This document shows positions 37,291 through 45,201 of a stretch of 64,000 bases of DNA, one piece after another (position 1 is the first letter of the stretch; each line of letters begins with the position of its first letter). Under the pieces are notes generated by a model that was not told the origin of the DNA, ran no database searches, and saw only the letters and a program-made list of their open reading frames with translations. Source of the stretch: Oscillospiraceae bacterium (GTDB lineage Bacteria; Bacillota; Clostridia; Oscillospirales; Oscillospiraceae); contig JAAWEH010000021.1 in the NCBI GenBank assembly GCA_022794215.1, forward strand, positions 50,089 to 114,088, read 5' to 3'. A program made the translations under genes and the position numbers.

Positions 37291-37327
37291 AACGGCCCGT
37301 CAGGATTTTCCTGACGGGCCGTTTTTT
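37291..37327. terminator. Bidirectional terminator between P-loop gene and bioB
   Basis: Perfect 14-bp arms AACGGCCCGTCAGG / CCTGACGGGCCGTT, loop ATTTT, followed by TTTTT on the plus strand and preceded by AAAAA on the left. Confidence 0.9.
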
Positions 37328-37358
37328 GGAGGGAGATAATTTCGTATAAAGGGTGGGC

Positions 37359-38333
37359 TCAGCCCCGGACGGGATCGGGAACCTCCGGGTGAAAGCCCAG
37401 GCGCTCAATAAGTTCCAGGTCGCCGGTGATGGTGGTGCCCTCAATGGTGAGCATGTTTCCGGTAATGGCGGCGTTGGCCCCGGCCCGGAAGAACTTCTCG
37501 CCCCCGTCGGGGAACCGGTCCCGGCCGGCGGCAATGCGGATCCAGGCAGTGGGGTTGAGGTACCGGAAGATAGCCGTGGCGCGGATCACATCCTCCTCGG
37601 AGATAAGCTCCACATTCTCCAAAGGGGTGCCGGGAATGGGCCGCAGCAGGTTCAGGGGGATGGAATCCACCTCCAGTCCGGCAAGCTCCAAAGCCAGATC
37701 CAGCCGATCCTGCCAGGTTTCCCCCAGCCCCAGGATCCCGCCGGAGCACACCTTCAGCCCCGCTTCCTTGGCCCGCAATACGTTGTCCACCTTGTCCTGA
37801 TAGGTGTGGGTGGAACAGATCTGGGGAAAGTACCGCCGGGAGGTCTCCAGGTTGGAGTGGATCTGGGTTACGCCGGCTTCCTTCAAGGCCCGCATTTCCT
37901 CCACGCTCTGCAGCCCGTGGGAGACGCACAGGGCCAGGTTGGTCTCCTTGCGCAGCAGCCGGTAGGCCTCCAGCGATTTTTCCAGATCCTTCCCGTGGAC
38001 GCCCCGGCCCACGGTCACCACAGAGTAGCGATAGATGCCCGATTCCTCGTTGCACTTGCCCTCAGCCAGGATATCCTGGGCCGGCAGGAAGGGGTGGGCC
38101 TCCACCGGGGCATGGCTGCACCGGGATTGGGCGCAGAACCGGCAGTCCTCGCTGCACCGCCCGCTGCGCCCGCTGATCACGCTGCAAAAATCAAAACCAT
38201 CTCCGCACAGGGCCCTGCGGATCTGATCCGCCCCCCGGCTCAGTTCCTCCAGATCGGCGGTGAGCAGCCGCTCCAAGTCGTCTTCCCGGGTCAGCCGACG
38301 GCCCTGAGTGATCTCTTGTGCCAGTTGCTGCAT
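37359..38333 (-). CDS. bioB: Biotin synthase
   Basis: Radical-SAM enzyme inserting sulfur into dethiobiotin. GGAGGGGTCGTCT fits ATG 38333 (MQQLAQEITQGRRLTREDDL); 324 residues. The 4Fe-4S motif is CSEDCRFCAQS; also YSVVTVGRGVHGKDLEKSLE, HSNLETSRRYFPQICSTHTY and PLNLLRPIPGTPLE. No other bio genes adjoin it. Inverted half-sites upstream could be BirA operators. Confidence 0.96.
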   Translation of the reverse strand: MQQLAQEITQGRRLTREDDLERLLTADLEELSRGADQIRRALCGDGFDFCSVISGRSGRCSEDCRFCAQSRCSHAPVEAHPFLPAQDILAEGKCNEESGIYRYSVVTVGRGVHGKDLEKSLEAYRLLRKETNLALCVSHGLQSVEEMRALKEAGVTQIHSNLETSRRYFPQICSTHTYQDKVDNVLRAKEAGLKVCSGGILGLGETWQDRLDLALELAGLEVDSIPLNLLRPIPGTPLENVELISEEDVIRATAIFRYLNPTAWIRIAAGRDRFPDGGEKFFRAGANAAITGNMLTIEGTTITGDLELIERLGFHPEVPDPVRG

Positions 38334-38349
38334 AGACGACCCCTCCAGG

Positions 38350-38423
38350 TTGTAAACCAATTATGGAAATAAGTATACAGCACACCTGTTAGAATGTCAA
38401 CTAATTTTGGAATTTGGTTGACA
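38350..38423 (-). promoter_or_regulatory. Candidate BirA operators upstream of bioB
   Basis: TTGTAAACC (38350-38358), the classic BirA half-site, has a weaker partner AGTATACAG 13 bases on. Further upstream, TGTCAAC (38395-38401) and GTTGACA (38417-38423) form an inverted repeat with a 15-base spacer, resembling the geometry of Gram-positive biotin-repressor sites. Confidence 0.4.
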
Positions 38424-38454
38424 AAAGAGAGGAGACAGCCCGCCGGCTCCGGGC

Positions 38455-38491
38455 AAAAAAAGCCCTTCGCCTTTTGGCGAAGGGCTTTTTT
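38455..38491. terminator. Terminator after the first signal peptidase gene
   Basis: AAGCCCTTCGCC / GGCGAAGGGCTT with a TTTT loop and long A/T runs on both sides. Its outer bases overlap the stop codon of the minus-strand lepB gene. Confidence 0.85.
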
Positions 38492-39098
38492 AATCAATGG
38501 CGCCAAAATTCTGGAAGGGAGAGATCACCCACAGCGCTCGTCCAAGGACATAACGCTCGTCCACAGGCCCCAGCAGCTGGTGGCGGCTGTCCGAGGAGTG
38601 GTTGCGGTTGTCGCCCAAAACGTAGACAGAGCCCTCCGGCACGGTGAGATCCAAATAGATCAAAGCGGAATCGGTGGGCTGTTCCATGATTCCGTTGATA
38701 TAGGGCTCATCCAAGGCGACGCCGTCCACATAGACGCAGTGGGCGTCGTAGTCCACCCGCACGTGCTGCCCCTCCACGGCGATGACCCGTTTGACCACGG
38801 GGGCGGTCTCAGGCCAAGGGAAGTCGGGCTTGCGGAGAACCACCACATCCCCCTGCTTGGGGGTATAGCCCACCGATTGGAGCAGCAGCAGGTCTCCCTC
38901 GTGAAGGGTGGGAAGCATGGAGGAGCCCACCACGCCGATGATCCGCCCTACCAGGGTAAAGACCAAGATGAGGCATACCAGGGCCATCACCAGGGCCTGA
39001 ACCCAAAAATAGAGATCCAGCCGAAAGGAGCCCTTCTCCTCGTTGGGATTTTCCCCCGGCCCCTGATTTTCAGTTGGGAGTATGGTTTCGTCGGACAT
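38490..39098 (-). CDS. lepB: Signal peptidase I
   Basis: 202 residues: a cytoplasmic N-terminus, one membrane anchor (VQALVMALVCLILVFTLVGR) and the extracellular catalytic domain. The Ser is in VVGSSMLPTLHEGD, the Lys in PVVKRVIAVEGQHV, and the conserved box is YVLGDNRNHSSDSR. It removes signal peptides from exported proteins. It is the second of two adjacent, clearly related copies (identical stretch KRVIAVEGQHV). The long acidic, Pro-rich N-terminus is specific to this copy. Confidence 0.95.
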   Translation of the reverse strand: MSDETILPTENQGPGENPNEEKGSFRLDLYFWVQALVMALVCLILVFTLVGRIIGVVGSSMLPTLHEGDLLLLQSVGYTPKQGDVVVLRKPDFPWPETAPVVKRVIAVEGQHVRVDYDAHCVYVDGVALDEPYINGIMEQPTDSALIYLDLTVPEGSVYVLGDNRNHSSDSRHQLLGPVDERYVLGRALWVISPFQNFGAID

Positions 39099-39188
39099 GG
39101 GATCAACTCCAAAGGTTTGATTTTGTTATTATAGCCCAATTGGAGAAAAAATGCAACGGGGCAGTCAAAAGGTTCGGCCAAGCCGCAC

Positions 39189-39707
39189 TCAGGGCCCCAT
39201 GTTCCAAAGGGCCTTGCCCCACACGCCGCTGACATGGACGCAGCCCAACTGCTCATGCCGGCTGTCGAAGGAATGGTTCCGGTTATCCCCCAGAACATAG
39301 ACCCGGCCCGGGGGCACCGTCACGTCCAAAAGGCGTATGGCAGGGTTCCGGGTATCCGTCATAGCCTCTGGAACATAGGGTTCGTCCAGAATGACCCCGT
39401 CTACGGTGACCGTGTTGGCGGCATAGTCCACAACCACGTGCTGCCCCTCCACGGCGATGACCCGTTTGATGACCATTCCCAGCTCGCCGGCGGAGAGGAT
39501 GACCACATCCCCGCTCCGGAAAGAAGCTCCCATTTGGAACAGGATCCGGTCACCCTCCTGAAAGGCAGGAGCCATGGAGCTTCCCGCCGCCTCATAAACC
39601 CGAAGGGAAGAGCAAAAGTTCAGCGCCAAAGAGAGAACAAAGACCAGAAAAAAGGTGAGCAGAAATATTTTGGGCCGGGACAGAGATTTTTTGGCTTTTT
39701 CCTCCAT
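39189..39707 (-). CDS. lepB: Signal peptidase I, second copy
   Basis: ATG 39707 (MEEKAKKSLSRPKIFLLTFF), behind a G-rich site, gives 172 residues. Anchor FLLTFFLVFVLSLALNF; catalytic Ser in AAGSSMAPAFQEGD, with Pro-Ala where the usual Pro-Thr is found; Lys in MVIKRVIAVEGQHV; YVLGDNRNHSFDSRHEQLG. Shorter and more diverged than its neighbour. It begins just after the YhaN-like gene and is probably co-transcribed with it. Confidence 0.92.
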   Translation of the reverse strand: MEEKAKKSLSRPKIFLLTFFLVFVLSLALNFCSSLRVYEAAGSSMAPAFQEGDRILFQMGASFRSGDVVILSAGELGMVIKRVIAVEGQHVVVDYAANTVTVDGVILDEPYVPEAMTDTRNPAIRLLDVTVPPGRVYVLGDNRNHSFDSRHEQLGCVHVSGVWGKALWNMGP

Positions 39708-39711
39708 TGCC

Positions 39712-41994
39712 TCATTCCCCCAAGATGGTGACATTTTTCCCTGCCAGCAGCGTCTTTTCCCGGCTGTGGCAGGTGAAAAGAAGAACCTGCCGGGTTTTTG
39801 CCGTCTCCAACAGGCAGGTTAGAGCAAGGCTTGCCCGCTGGTCGTCAAAGGCGTCCAGAGCGTCATCCAGCAGAATGGGGCAGGGCTCTGCCTGGGGCAG
39901 GGCCAGCTCGCACATGGCAAGGCGCACCGCCAGATAGAGCTGCTGAGCAGCGCCCCCGGAGAGGGCCAGATCCTGCCGGGGGGCGGCCTCTCCCGTTTCC
40001 TGGGCCAGGGCCTGGAACTGCCGGGTCAGGGCGGCCTTGTTATACTTCCCTCCGGTGAGGGCGGAGAGGTAGGCCCCTGCCTTGTCGTTGACGGCGGGGG
40101 AAAACCGCTCCCGGAGAAGGGAATCGGCGGTTTTCAGGCTTTCCATGGCGGCGGTGATGGCGTCATATTCGCCCCGCCGCAGCTCCAGCTGTTCCAAGAG
40201 CTGACTGCGCCGGGCCTCCAGCTCCGCCGGGTCGCCCAGGGACCGGAGCTCCCCCTGGAGCCGGGCGGCGGCGTCGCTGACGCGGGTCAGCTCCCCGTTC
40301 ACCGCGCCCAGCTGGGCGGCGAGATGGGTGGCGTCCCCCTGCGGGGCCACGGTGAGCAGAGGCCGGCTTTCCCCGGAAGCGGGAGAGGGGAGGGCGGAGA
40401 GAAGCTTTTCCGCGGCCTGGGCCTTTGTCTTGGCAAGATGATACCGCTCCCCCTGCTGCAGGGCCCGGCTAAGGGCGGCGGAGATGCCGAAGCGGTCGGT
40501 GACCTCCGGGGCGAAGGGGTGGACGAAGAGGAGAAGCTGGGCGGTGAGCTCCTCCTTTTGGGCGGAGAGCTTATCCCGCTCGGCATTCACGGCTTGAAGC
40601 TCCCGTTGGGCCTCCTGGGCGGCGGAGACCTTCCGGCTGTATTCCGTGCTGCGGTGAAGGATGTCTTGGGGGGTCTGGGTTCCATATTGGGAGAGAATGG
40701 CATGGAGGGCTTTTGCCCGGCTTTTATCCCGCAGCAGGCAGGCCAGCCCGCCCGCCAAAGCCCCCAGAAGGGCGCAGGGCAGAAGGATCCACAGCATGGT
40801 GACAGGGCTGACGATGCACCCCTCCATAAGCCCAAGGGAGAACCCCAGCTGAACCAGGGGCTGGGGGGCGGCAAAGGCCAGAAGAAGCCCCGGCACAGCC
40901 CCCAAAAGAGCGCCCAGAAGAAGGAAAAGGGGCAGAGAGGGTTTCTTTTCCAGGCGCAGGGCCTGGTCGTGATCCAACTGGGCCTTGGCAGCGGCCTGGG
41001 CCGTTTCCCAGCTGCTGAAAAAGGGGTCGTCCCCGACTGCTTTTTCCGCGGCCTCCGCCCGGTCTTTGGCTTCCGGCACCGCCTTTTCCGCCAGTTTCAG
41101 GTTGGCGATAAGGGTGTTTAAGTAGGCCAGGTCTCCCTGGGCCTGCCGCAAAGCCTCGGTGGAAGGCAGCGTATGGGCGGCTTTTTCCGCGCTTTGAAAG
41201 TCGGTGAGGGCCGCGGCATACTCGGCCTGGGCCTGCTTGTGCTTTTCGGCCTGCTGTGCCTGATCCGCCGCGGCGTGGGCCTGGAGCTGGGCTTCCAGCC
41301 GGGCTTTTTTGGCCTCCAGAGCCTCCTTCTCCTGCTGGGCTTCCTGGGCTTGGCGCAGGAGGGAGCCCTGGCGGGCAAGGGCGGATTCCACGGTGGAAAG
41401 CTCCCCTTCCAATTCGGGGATCAGGCCGAAGCGGGCGTTGGCCCGACGGCGGTTGAGCCAGTCCTTCAGCCGGCGCTCCACCTGGGAGTAAGATACGTCC
41501 TCCTCTCCGGAGGTGGCCAGGGCCGCCACCCGCTTTTCCAGGTCGCCGCTGGGGGAGAGGGCGATCTCTCCCTGGCTCACAAAGGCGGTGCGCTCAAAAA
41601 CCTCCCGGGAGACGCCCAGCAGCGTTTCCCCGCAGTTTTCGGCGGTCAGCTCCGCCACCGGCTCTCCGGTGGCGGCCCAGACGGCGGAAAAGGCGCCCCA
41701 GGGGGTGGTTCCTTTGGGGCCCCGGTAAAGGGTGAGCTCCCGGCCCTGCCATTTCAGGGTCAGGGTACCCTCCATGGGTGCGCCGGACCAGGGCTGATAG
41801 CGGTTTTTCTCCGCCAGGTAGCCGGATTTGTCCCGGTCACGCTGGGGGAAGCCGTAGAGCATGGCCCGGAGGAAGGCGCACCAGGTGGATTTTCCTGCTT
41901 CGTTGGAGGCCATGATAAGGGTGAGGCCCGGCCCGGGGCGGAGGGCGGCCTTGTGAAGCTTGCCGAAGGTGGCGGTCATCTCGATGATTTTCAT
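39712..41994 (-). CDS. YhaN/SbcC-like coiled-coil ATPase
   Basis: 760 residues. The N-terminal ATPase half has Walker A MASNEAGKSTWCAFLRAMLY after MKIIEMTATFGKLHKAALRP. The middle is mostly Ala/Gln/Glu-rich coiled coil (about 190-640), interrupted by a hydrophobic pair (LFLLLGALLGAVPGLLLAF and MLWILLPCALLGALAGGLAC) that looks like membrane hairpins, as in the YhaN branch. The C-terminal half has DLALSGGAAQQLYLAVRLAM (signature) and PILLDDALDAFDD (Walker B). Overlaps the YhaO-like gene by 4 bases: an SbcCD-type DNA-processing pair. Confidence 0.85.
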   Translation of the reverse strand: MKIIEMTATFGKLHKAALRPGPGLTLIMASNEAGKSTWCAFLRAMLYGFPQRDRDKSGYLAEKNRYQPWSGAPMEGTLTLKWQGRELTLYRGPKGTTPWGAFSAVWAATGEPVAELTAENCGETLLGVSREVFERTAFVSQGEIALSPSGDLEKRVAALATSGEEDVSYSQVERRLKDWLNRRRANARFGLIPELEGELSTVESALARQGSLLRQAQEAQQEKEALEAKKARLEAQLQAHAAADQAQQAEKHKQAQAEYAAALTDFQSAEKAAHTLPSTEALRQAQGDLAYLNTLIANLKLAEKAVPEAKDRAEAAEKAVGDDPFFSSWETAQAAAKAQLDHDQALRLEKKPSLPLFLLLGALLGAVPGLLLAFAAPQPLVQLGFSLGLMEGCIVSPVTMLWILLPCALLGALAGGLACLLRDKSRAKALHAILSQYGTQTPQDILHRSTEYSRKVSAAQEAQRELQAVNAERDKLSAQKEELTAQLLLFVHPFAPEVTDRFGISAALSRALQQGERYHLAKTKAQAAEKLLSALPSPASGESRPLLTVAPQGDATHLAAQLGAVNGELTRVSDAAARLQGELRSLGDPAELEARRSQLLEQLELRRGEYDAITAAMESLKTADSLLRERFSPAVNDKAGAYLSALTGGKYNKAALTRQFQALAQETGEAAPRQDLALSGGAAQQLYLAVRLAMCELALPQAEPCPILLDDALDAFDDQRASLALTCLLETAKTRQVLLFTCHSREKTLLAGKNVTILGE

Positions 41995-43073
41995 GGCGTG
42001 TCCTCCCCGTTTTCCAGGGCGGTGAGGCCGAAGCGTACCGCCCGCTCCAGGGTGGCCTTTTCCTCGCCGGCGGCAGAGTCGATGCGGCGGCGCATATCCC
42101 GGAGGAAGAGCCCGGTGAGGCTGTCCTCACCCTCCCGGCCCCAAAGGTTTTGAGGGATGCGGGTATGATCCCGAACCGTCACCGCCCAGCGGTAGGGAGC
42201 GGCGGTTTGGGCGAGGGCGGAGAGATCCAGGTCTTTTGCCTCCCCGGTGAGGATCAGGCGGCAGATATCGTCCTTATTTCCCTGGGAGAGAGCGGAAACC
42301 ACGGCTTGGGCCGGGTCGCGGCCGGTCAGGTCGCACTCCAGGATCTCATAGCGGCGGCGGCACAGGGGGAGAAACTCCGCCGTTACGGTACGCTCACCGG
42401 AGATGGTGACCCAGAGGGCGCCCTTGTCCCCCAGCTCGTCAAAGCCCCGGCCCTCGGTACAGCCGGGGTAGGCCCAATAGGTATTGCCCTCTTTTTGAAG
42501 GCCCGAGCAGGCGTGGATATGCCCCAGGGCCAGGTAGGTCAGGCCGCTCTGGGCGATGTGATCCCGGGGGATGGATCCGTAGCGGCCGGCGCCGTCCACG
42601 TCCCCGTGGAGGGCCATGACCGCGGGCTTGCCGGTATCCGGGGCGTGGAAGCCCGCCAAGGGCGAGCCGTCCCGGAACTGTCCGGTGAAGGCGGAGCCGT
42701 AGAGGGTCACGTTGGGAAGTTCCACGCTTTGGATGGCGCCCTCCCGGAAGATGAGGACATTTTTGGGCCAGATGGGGGCGGCGTAGAGGGAGCCGGGGCC
42801 GTAGAAATCGTGGTTGCCGGGGGCGATGACCACGGGGGTGGGGATGCGGCCCAGGGCGGCGGCCAGAGCCTGGGCGGTCTCCCGGTAGGTCTGGTGAGAG
42901 TCCAGAAGATCGCCGGAGAGGAGCACCAGGTCGGCACAGCGCTCAATGGCGGTATCGGCCAGGGCATCCAGCAGAAGCCGCTGTTCGGAGCGGCGCTGGC
43001 GGGCCTGCTCCGCTGTGAGGGCGGCGAAGGGGGCGTCCAGATGGAGATCGGCGGCATGGAGGATATGGAGCAT
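41991..43073 (-). CDS. YhaO/SbcD-like metallophosphoesterase (DNA exonuclease subunit)
   Basis: AAAGGAGATCCTCCC fits ATG 43073 (MLHILHAADLHLDAPFAALT); 360 residues. Calcineurin-like metal motifs: HAADLHLDAPF, VLLSGDLLDSHQ, VIAPGNHDFYGPGS, MALHGDVDG and LALGHIHAC. It pairs with the downstream ATPase as nuclease and motor, probably processing broken or hairpin DNA ends. A parS site lies just upstream. Confidence 0.9.
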   Translation of the reverse strand: MLHILHAADLHLDAPFAALTAEQARQRRSEQRLLLDALADTAIERCADLVLLSGDLLDSHQTYRETAQALAAALGRIPTPVVIAPGNHDFYGPGSLYAAPIWPKNVLIFREGAIQSVELPNVTLYGSAFTGQFRDGSPLAGFHAPDTGKPAVMALHGDVDGAGRYGSIPRDHIAQSGLTYLALGHIHACSGLQKEGNTYWAYPGCTEGRGFDELGDKGALWVTISGERTVTAEFLPLCRRRYEILECDLTGRDPAQAVVSALSQGNKDDICRLILTGEAKDLDLSALAQTAAPYRWAVTVRDHTRIPQNLWGREGEDSLTGLFLRDMRRRIDSAAGEEKATLERAVRFGLTALENGEDTP

Positions 43074-43107
43074 GGGAGGATCTCCTTTCAAGGATATATA
43101 GAACATT

Positions 43108-43123
43108 TGTTTCACGTGAAACA
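43108..43123. promoter_or_regulatory. parS centromere site (ParB/Spo0J binding)
   Basis: TGTTTCACGTGAAACA, a perfect 16-bp palindrome matching the Gram-positive parS consensus, with one more paired base on each side. It lies in the 288-bp gap between the YhaO-like gene and ymdB. parS sites cluster around oriC, so the window probably lies in the origin-proximal part of the chromosome. The rest of the gap shows no gene. Confidence 0.93.
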
Positions 43124-43361
43124 AGGGTTGGACGTTTTTTGGATGGAGATTCCAAAAATGGAAAATCATTCTGGTACAAAAAGAAGGGATAAGGTACGCT
43201 TTCTGCCCCGGAAGGGAGGGAAAAGGGAGGATAGGGGAGGGGCGGGGGGATGCAATTTGGGTACAACAAGAGTTTGGTGTACCGGAATGTGCAACAGGGA
43301 TGCAACTATGGGAGAGAATACATTGCGGGAGAAAGGAATTGGGCTTTTGGAGGGGACTTGG

Positions 43362-44141
43362 TCAGTCGAGCAGATCCACCCGTTCCACCGAGAGGCACTT
43401 TTTTGCCTGGGCGTCGATGGTGAAGAGGACGGCGTTGAGCTTGGAGGGGCCTTCCGCTTCCTGGTAGCGCTGGGGCAGGCCGCCCAGGAAAAGGTTAATG
43501 GACTGCTCCGGCTTGATGCCCAAGACAGAGCGGGAAGGGCCGGTCATGCCCAGGTCGGTGACAAAGCCCAGCCCCTGGGGGAGGAGCTGACAGTCGGCGG
43601 TGGGCACATGGGTGTGGGTGCCCCAGAGGGCCTGGACGCGGCCGTCCAGATAGTAGGCCAGGGCGCCTTTTTCGCTGGTGGCCTCGGCGTGAAAGTCCAC
43701 CACCACAAGGTCGGCGCCGGGGTTTTTCAGGATGGCGTCGGCGGTGAGGAAGGGGTTTTCGTTGTGGGGGGACAGTTCCAGACGGCCAATGAGGTTCATG
43801 ACGCCGATGCGCAGTCCCCGGGGGCCGTCGTAGACGCCGTAGCCCCGGCCGGGGAGACGGCTGGGGTAGTTGGCGGGGCGGAGGATATAGGGGTTTTCCT
43901 CCAGAAAGTCGGCGATCTGCAGCCGGTTCCAGGTGTGGTTGCCCAGGGTGATGACGTCAGCCCCGGCGTCGAAGATGGTCTGGGCCTGCTTGGGGGTGAG
44001 GCCCACGCCGGAGGCGTTTTCCCCGTTGACCACGGTGAAGTCCACGTTATGCAGCTTTTTCAGGGTGCGCAGGCGGCGGGTAAGGCAGTCCAGGCCGCCC
44101 TGCCCCACCACATCGCCCACGGCGAGAAGGTGAAGAAGCAT
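43362..44141 (-). CDS. ymdB: YmdB-family metallophosphoesterase
   Basis: AAAGGATGATCCCC is correctly spaced for ATG 44141 (MLLHLLAVGDVVGQGGLDCL); 259 residues, close to the 264 of the Bacillus protein. Motifs: VGDVVGQ, VVNGENASGVGLT, DVITLGNHTW, VVDFHAEATSEKGALAYYLD, WGTHTHVPTADCQLL and TDLGMTGPSRSVLG. YmdB hydrolyses 2',3'-cyclic nucleotides and affects biofilm and RNA turnover. Often near rny/recA elsewhere; here it stands alone. Confidence 0.94.
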   Translation of the reverse strand: MLLHLLAVGDVVGQGGLDCLTRRLRTLKKLHNVDFTVVNGENASGVGLTPKQAQTIFDAGADVITLGNHTWNRLQIADFLEENPYILRPANYPSRLPGRGYGVYDGPRGLRIGVMNLIGRLELSPHNENPFLTADAILKNPGADLVVVDFHAEATSEKGALAYYLDGRVQALWGTHTHVPTADCQLLPQGLGFVTDLGMTGPSRSVLGIKPEQSINLFLGGLPQRYQEAEGPSKLNAVLFTIDAQAKKCLSVERVDLLD

Positions 44142-44620
44142 GGGGATCATCCTTTCTGATGGGTCTATTATACGGTATTTTGCCGGAAATGGCAATGATC
44201 GGTGGGGGTGAGGTTTCTGTTCCGGGGTGGGGATGGTTTCCCCTCCGGGGGTGGTATCGTTTTGCTGATGATTGATTTCTATACTATCAGTGCGTGAACT
44301 GGGGGACTATTCTTTGAGGCCAAAGAATAGTCCCCCAGGTCTCGCCTGCCGGCTCGGTCGTGCGGTGGACGCCCGCCACCGGCGGACACCGCCCCCCCAA
44401 GAAAGCCCCAGAGGGGGGATTTCGATTTCCCCCCTCTGGACTCCCCCTTGAAACGACCAAAGAGGGGCCACTGCGGTGGCCCCTCTTTGGAAACTCCCCA
44501 TAGTCCTTCTCTTTCCGCTGGGATGGCCCCAGCCCCTTACTTCGTAACGGGGTTGGGGCGCGGGAGGTTAAGCGATATTCGAAACGTGTTCATGCCCCAA
44601 AGAGCAAAAAGGCCAGTTCG
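44142..44620. other. Gene-free gap containing the second three-hairpin repeat
   Basis: Besides the repeat at 44299-44490, nothing with a ribosome site or recognisable product is seen. The ORF-track frames here read through hairpins. Confidence 0.55.
44299..44490. repeat. Three-hairpin intergenic repeat, copy 2 (with extra hairpin)
   Basis: Hairpin A 18-bp arms (44299-44316 / 44321-44338), hairpin B 11-bp arms CCAGAGGGGGG / CCCCCCTCTGG (44408-44439) and hairpin C 15-bp arms CCAAAGAGGGGCCAC / GTGGCCCCTCTTTGG (44457-44490). Relative to copy 1, about 60 bases are inserted between A and B, with their own stem CGGTGG / CCACCG. Arms differ from copy 1 at several positions while remaining paired. 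Confidence 0.85.
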
Positions 44621-44821
44621 TCAGGGGGCGGCGGGGGGGCGGCCTCCTGCGGCTTCATAGCCGGCGAGGAAGGCGAGGCGGAGGGCGGCGGCAAAATCGT
44701 CTTTTAGAGCGTCGACAAAAGGATCCAGAGCACGGCTGGCGTAAAAATCGCGAAAGGCGTTGTCAAGGGAAGCCTCAAATTGCTCCTGCAGGCTTTTGTG
44801 GTCTATCGCATCTTCATACAT
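44621..44821 (-). CDS. Small hypothetical protein
   Basis: ATG 44821 with GGAGG 8 bases upstream gives 66 residues: MYEDAIDHKSLQEQFEASLD, then helical Ala/Asp/Phe-rich sequence (DALKDDFAAALRLAFLAGYE) and a Pro-rich tail. No family recognised. It is divergent from the RHH gene at 44918 (96 bases between starts) and may share its operator region. A toxin partner role cannot be shown. Confidence 0.55.
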   Translation of the reverse strand: MYEDAIDHKSLQEQFEASLDNAFRDFYASRALDPFVDALKDDFAAALRLAFLAGYEAAGGRPPAAP

Positions 44822-44849
44822 AATGTCCACCTCCAGATACACTAATTTA

Positions 44850-44867
44850 CACGAATTACCACGAATT
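44850..44867. promoter_or_regulatory. Candidate RHH operator (10-bp direct repeat)
   Basis: CACGAATT occurs at 44850-44857 and 44860-44867, exactly one helical turn apart, between the two divergent small genes. Ribbon-helix-helix dimers often bind such tandem boxes. Confidence 0.4.
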
Positions 44868-44917
44868 GTCAAATGAAGATAGCGAATCATAGTATTATCT
44901 CATATAGAGGTGATATT

Positions 44918-45076
44918 ATGAAGCCTTTGAAAAAGTCTATCAGTATTACGTTGGATGACCCGGTTTTGGAGAAAATCAAGGAGTTGGCAGAGATACGGGA
45001 TCGCTCTGTTTCCAGCTGTATCAATATCATCCTGCGGGAATATCTGGAAAAGAACAAGCCCGAGGAGAAATTGTAA
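44918..45076 (+). CDS. Ribbon-helix-helix protein
   Basis: AGAGGTGATATT fits ATG 44918; 52 residues, MKPLKKSISITLDDPVLEKI then KELAEIRDRSVSSCINIILR. The SISITLD strand followed by two helices is the RHH DNA-binding fold. The track start at 44873 lacks a ribosome site. It is AT-rich like the other small regulators here. Its stop lies 50 bases before the htpG CIRCE, but the htpG promoter lies between them. Confidence 0.75.
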   Translation: MKPLKKSISITLDDPVLEKIKELAEIRDRSVSSCINIILREYLEKNKPEEKL

Positions 45077-45093
45077 ATTTTTTTCGAACAGCC

Positions 45094-45153
45094 TTGAAAT
45101 TTATGGCTCCAGGGATTATCATAGGGTTAGCACTCTCTTTCGTCGAGTGCTAA
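45094..45153 (+). promoter_or_regulatory. htpG promoter with perfect CIRCE (HrcA operator)
   Basis: TTGAAA (45094-45099), 17 bases, TATCAT (45117-45122), followed at once by TTAGCACTC-N9-GAGTGCTAA (45127-45153), an exact CIRCE match that would cover the transcription start. HrcA binding here should repress htpG until heat or protein stress. Confidence 0.92.
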
Positions 45154-45201
45154 CCCTATTTTGTTTTCAAAAAATGGAATATATATGGAGGCGCACAGAA
45201 G

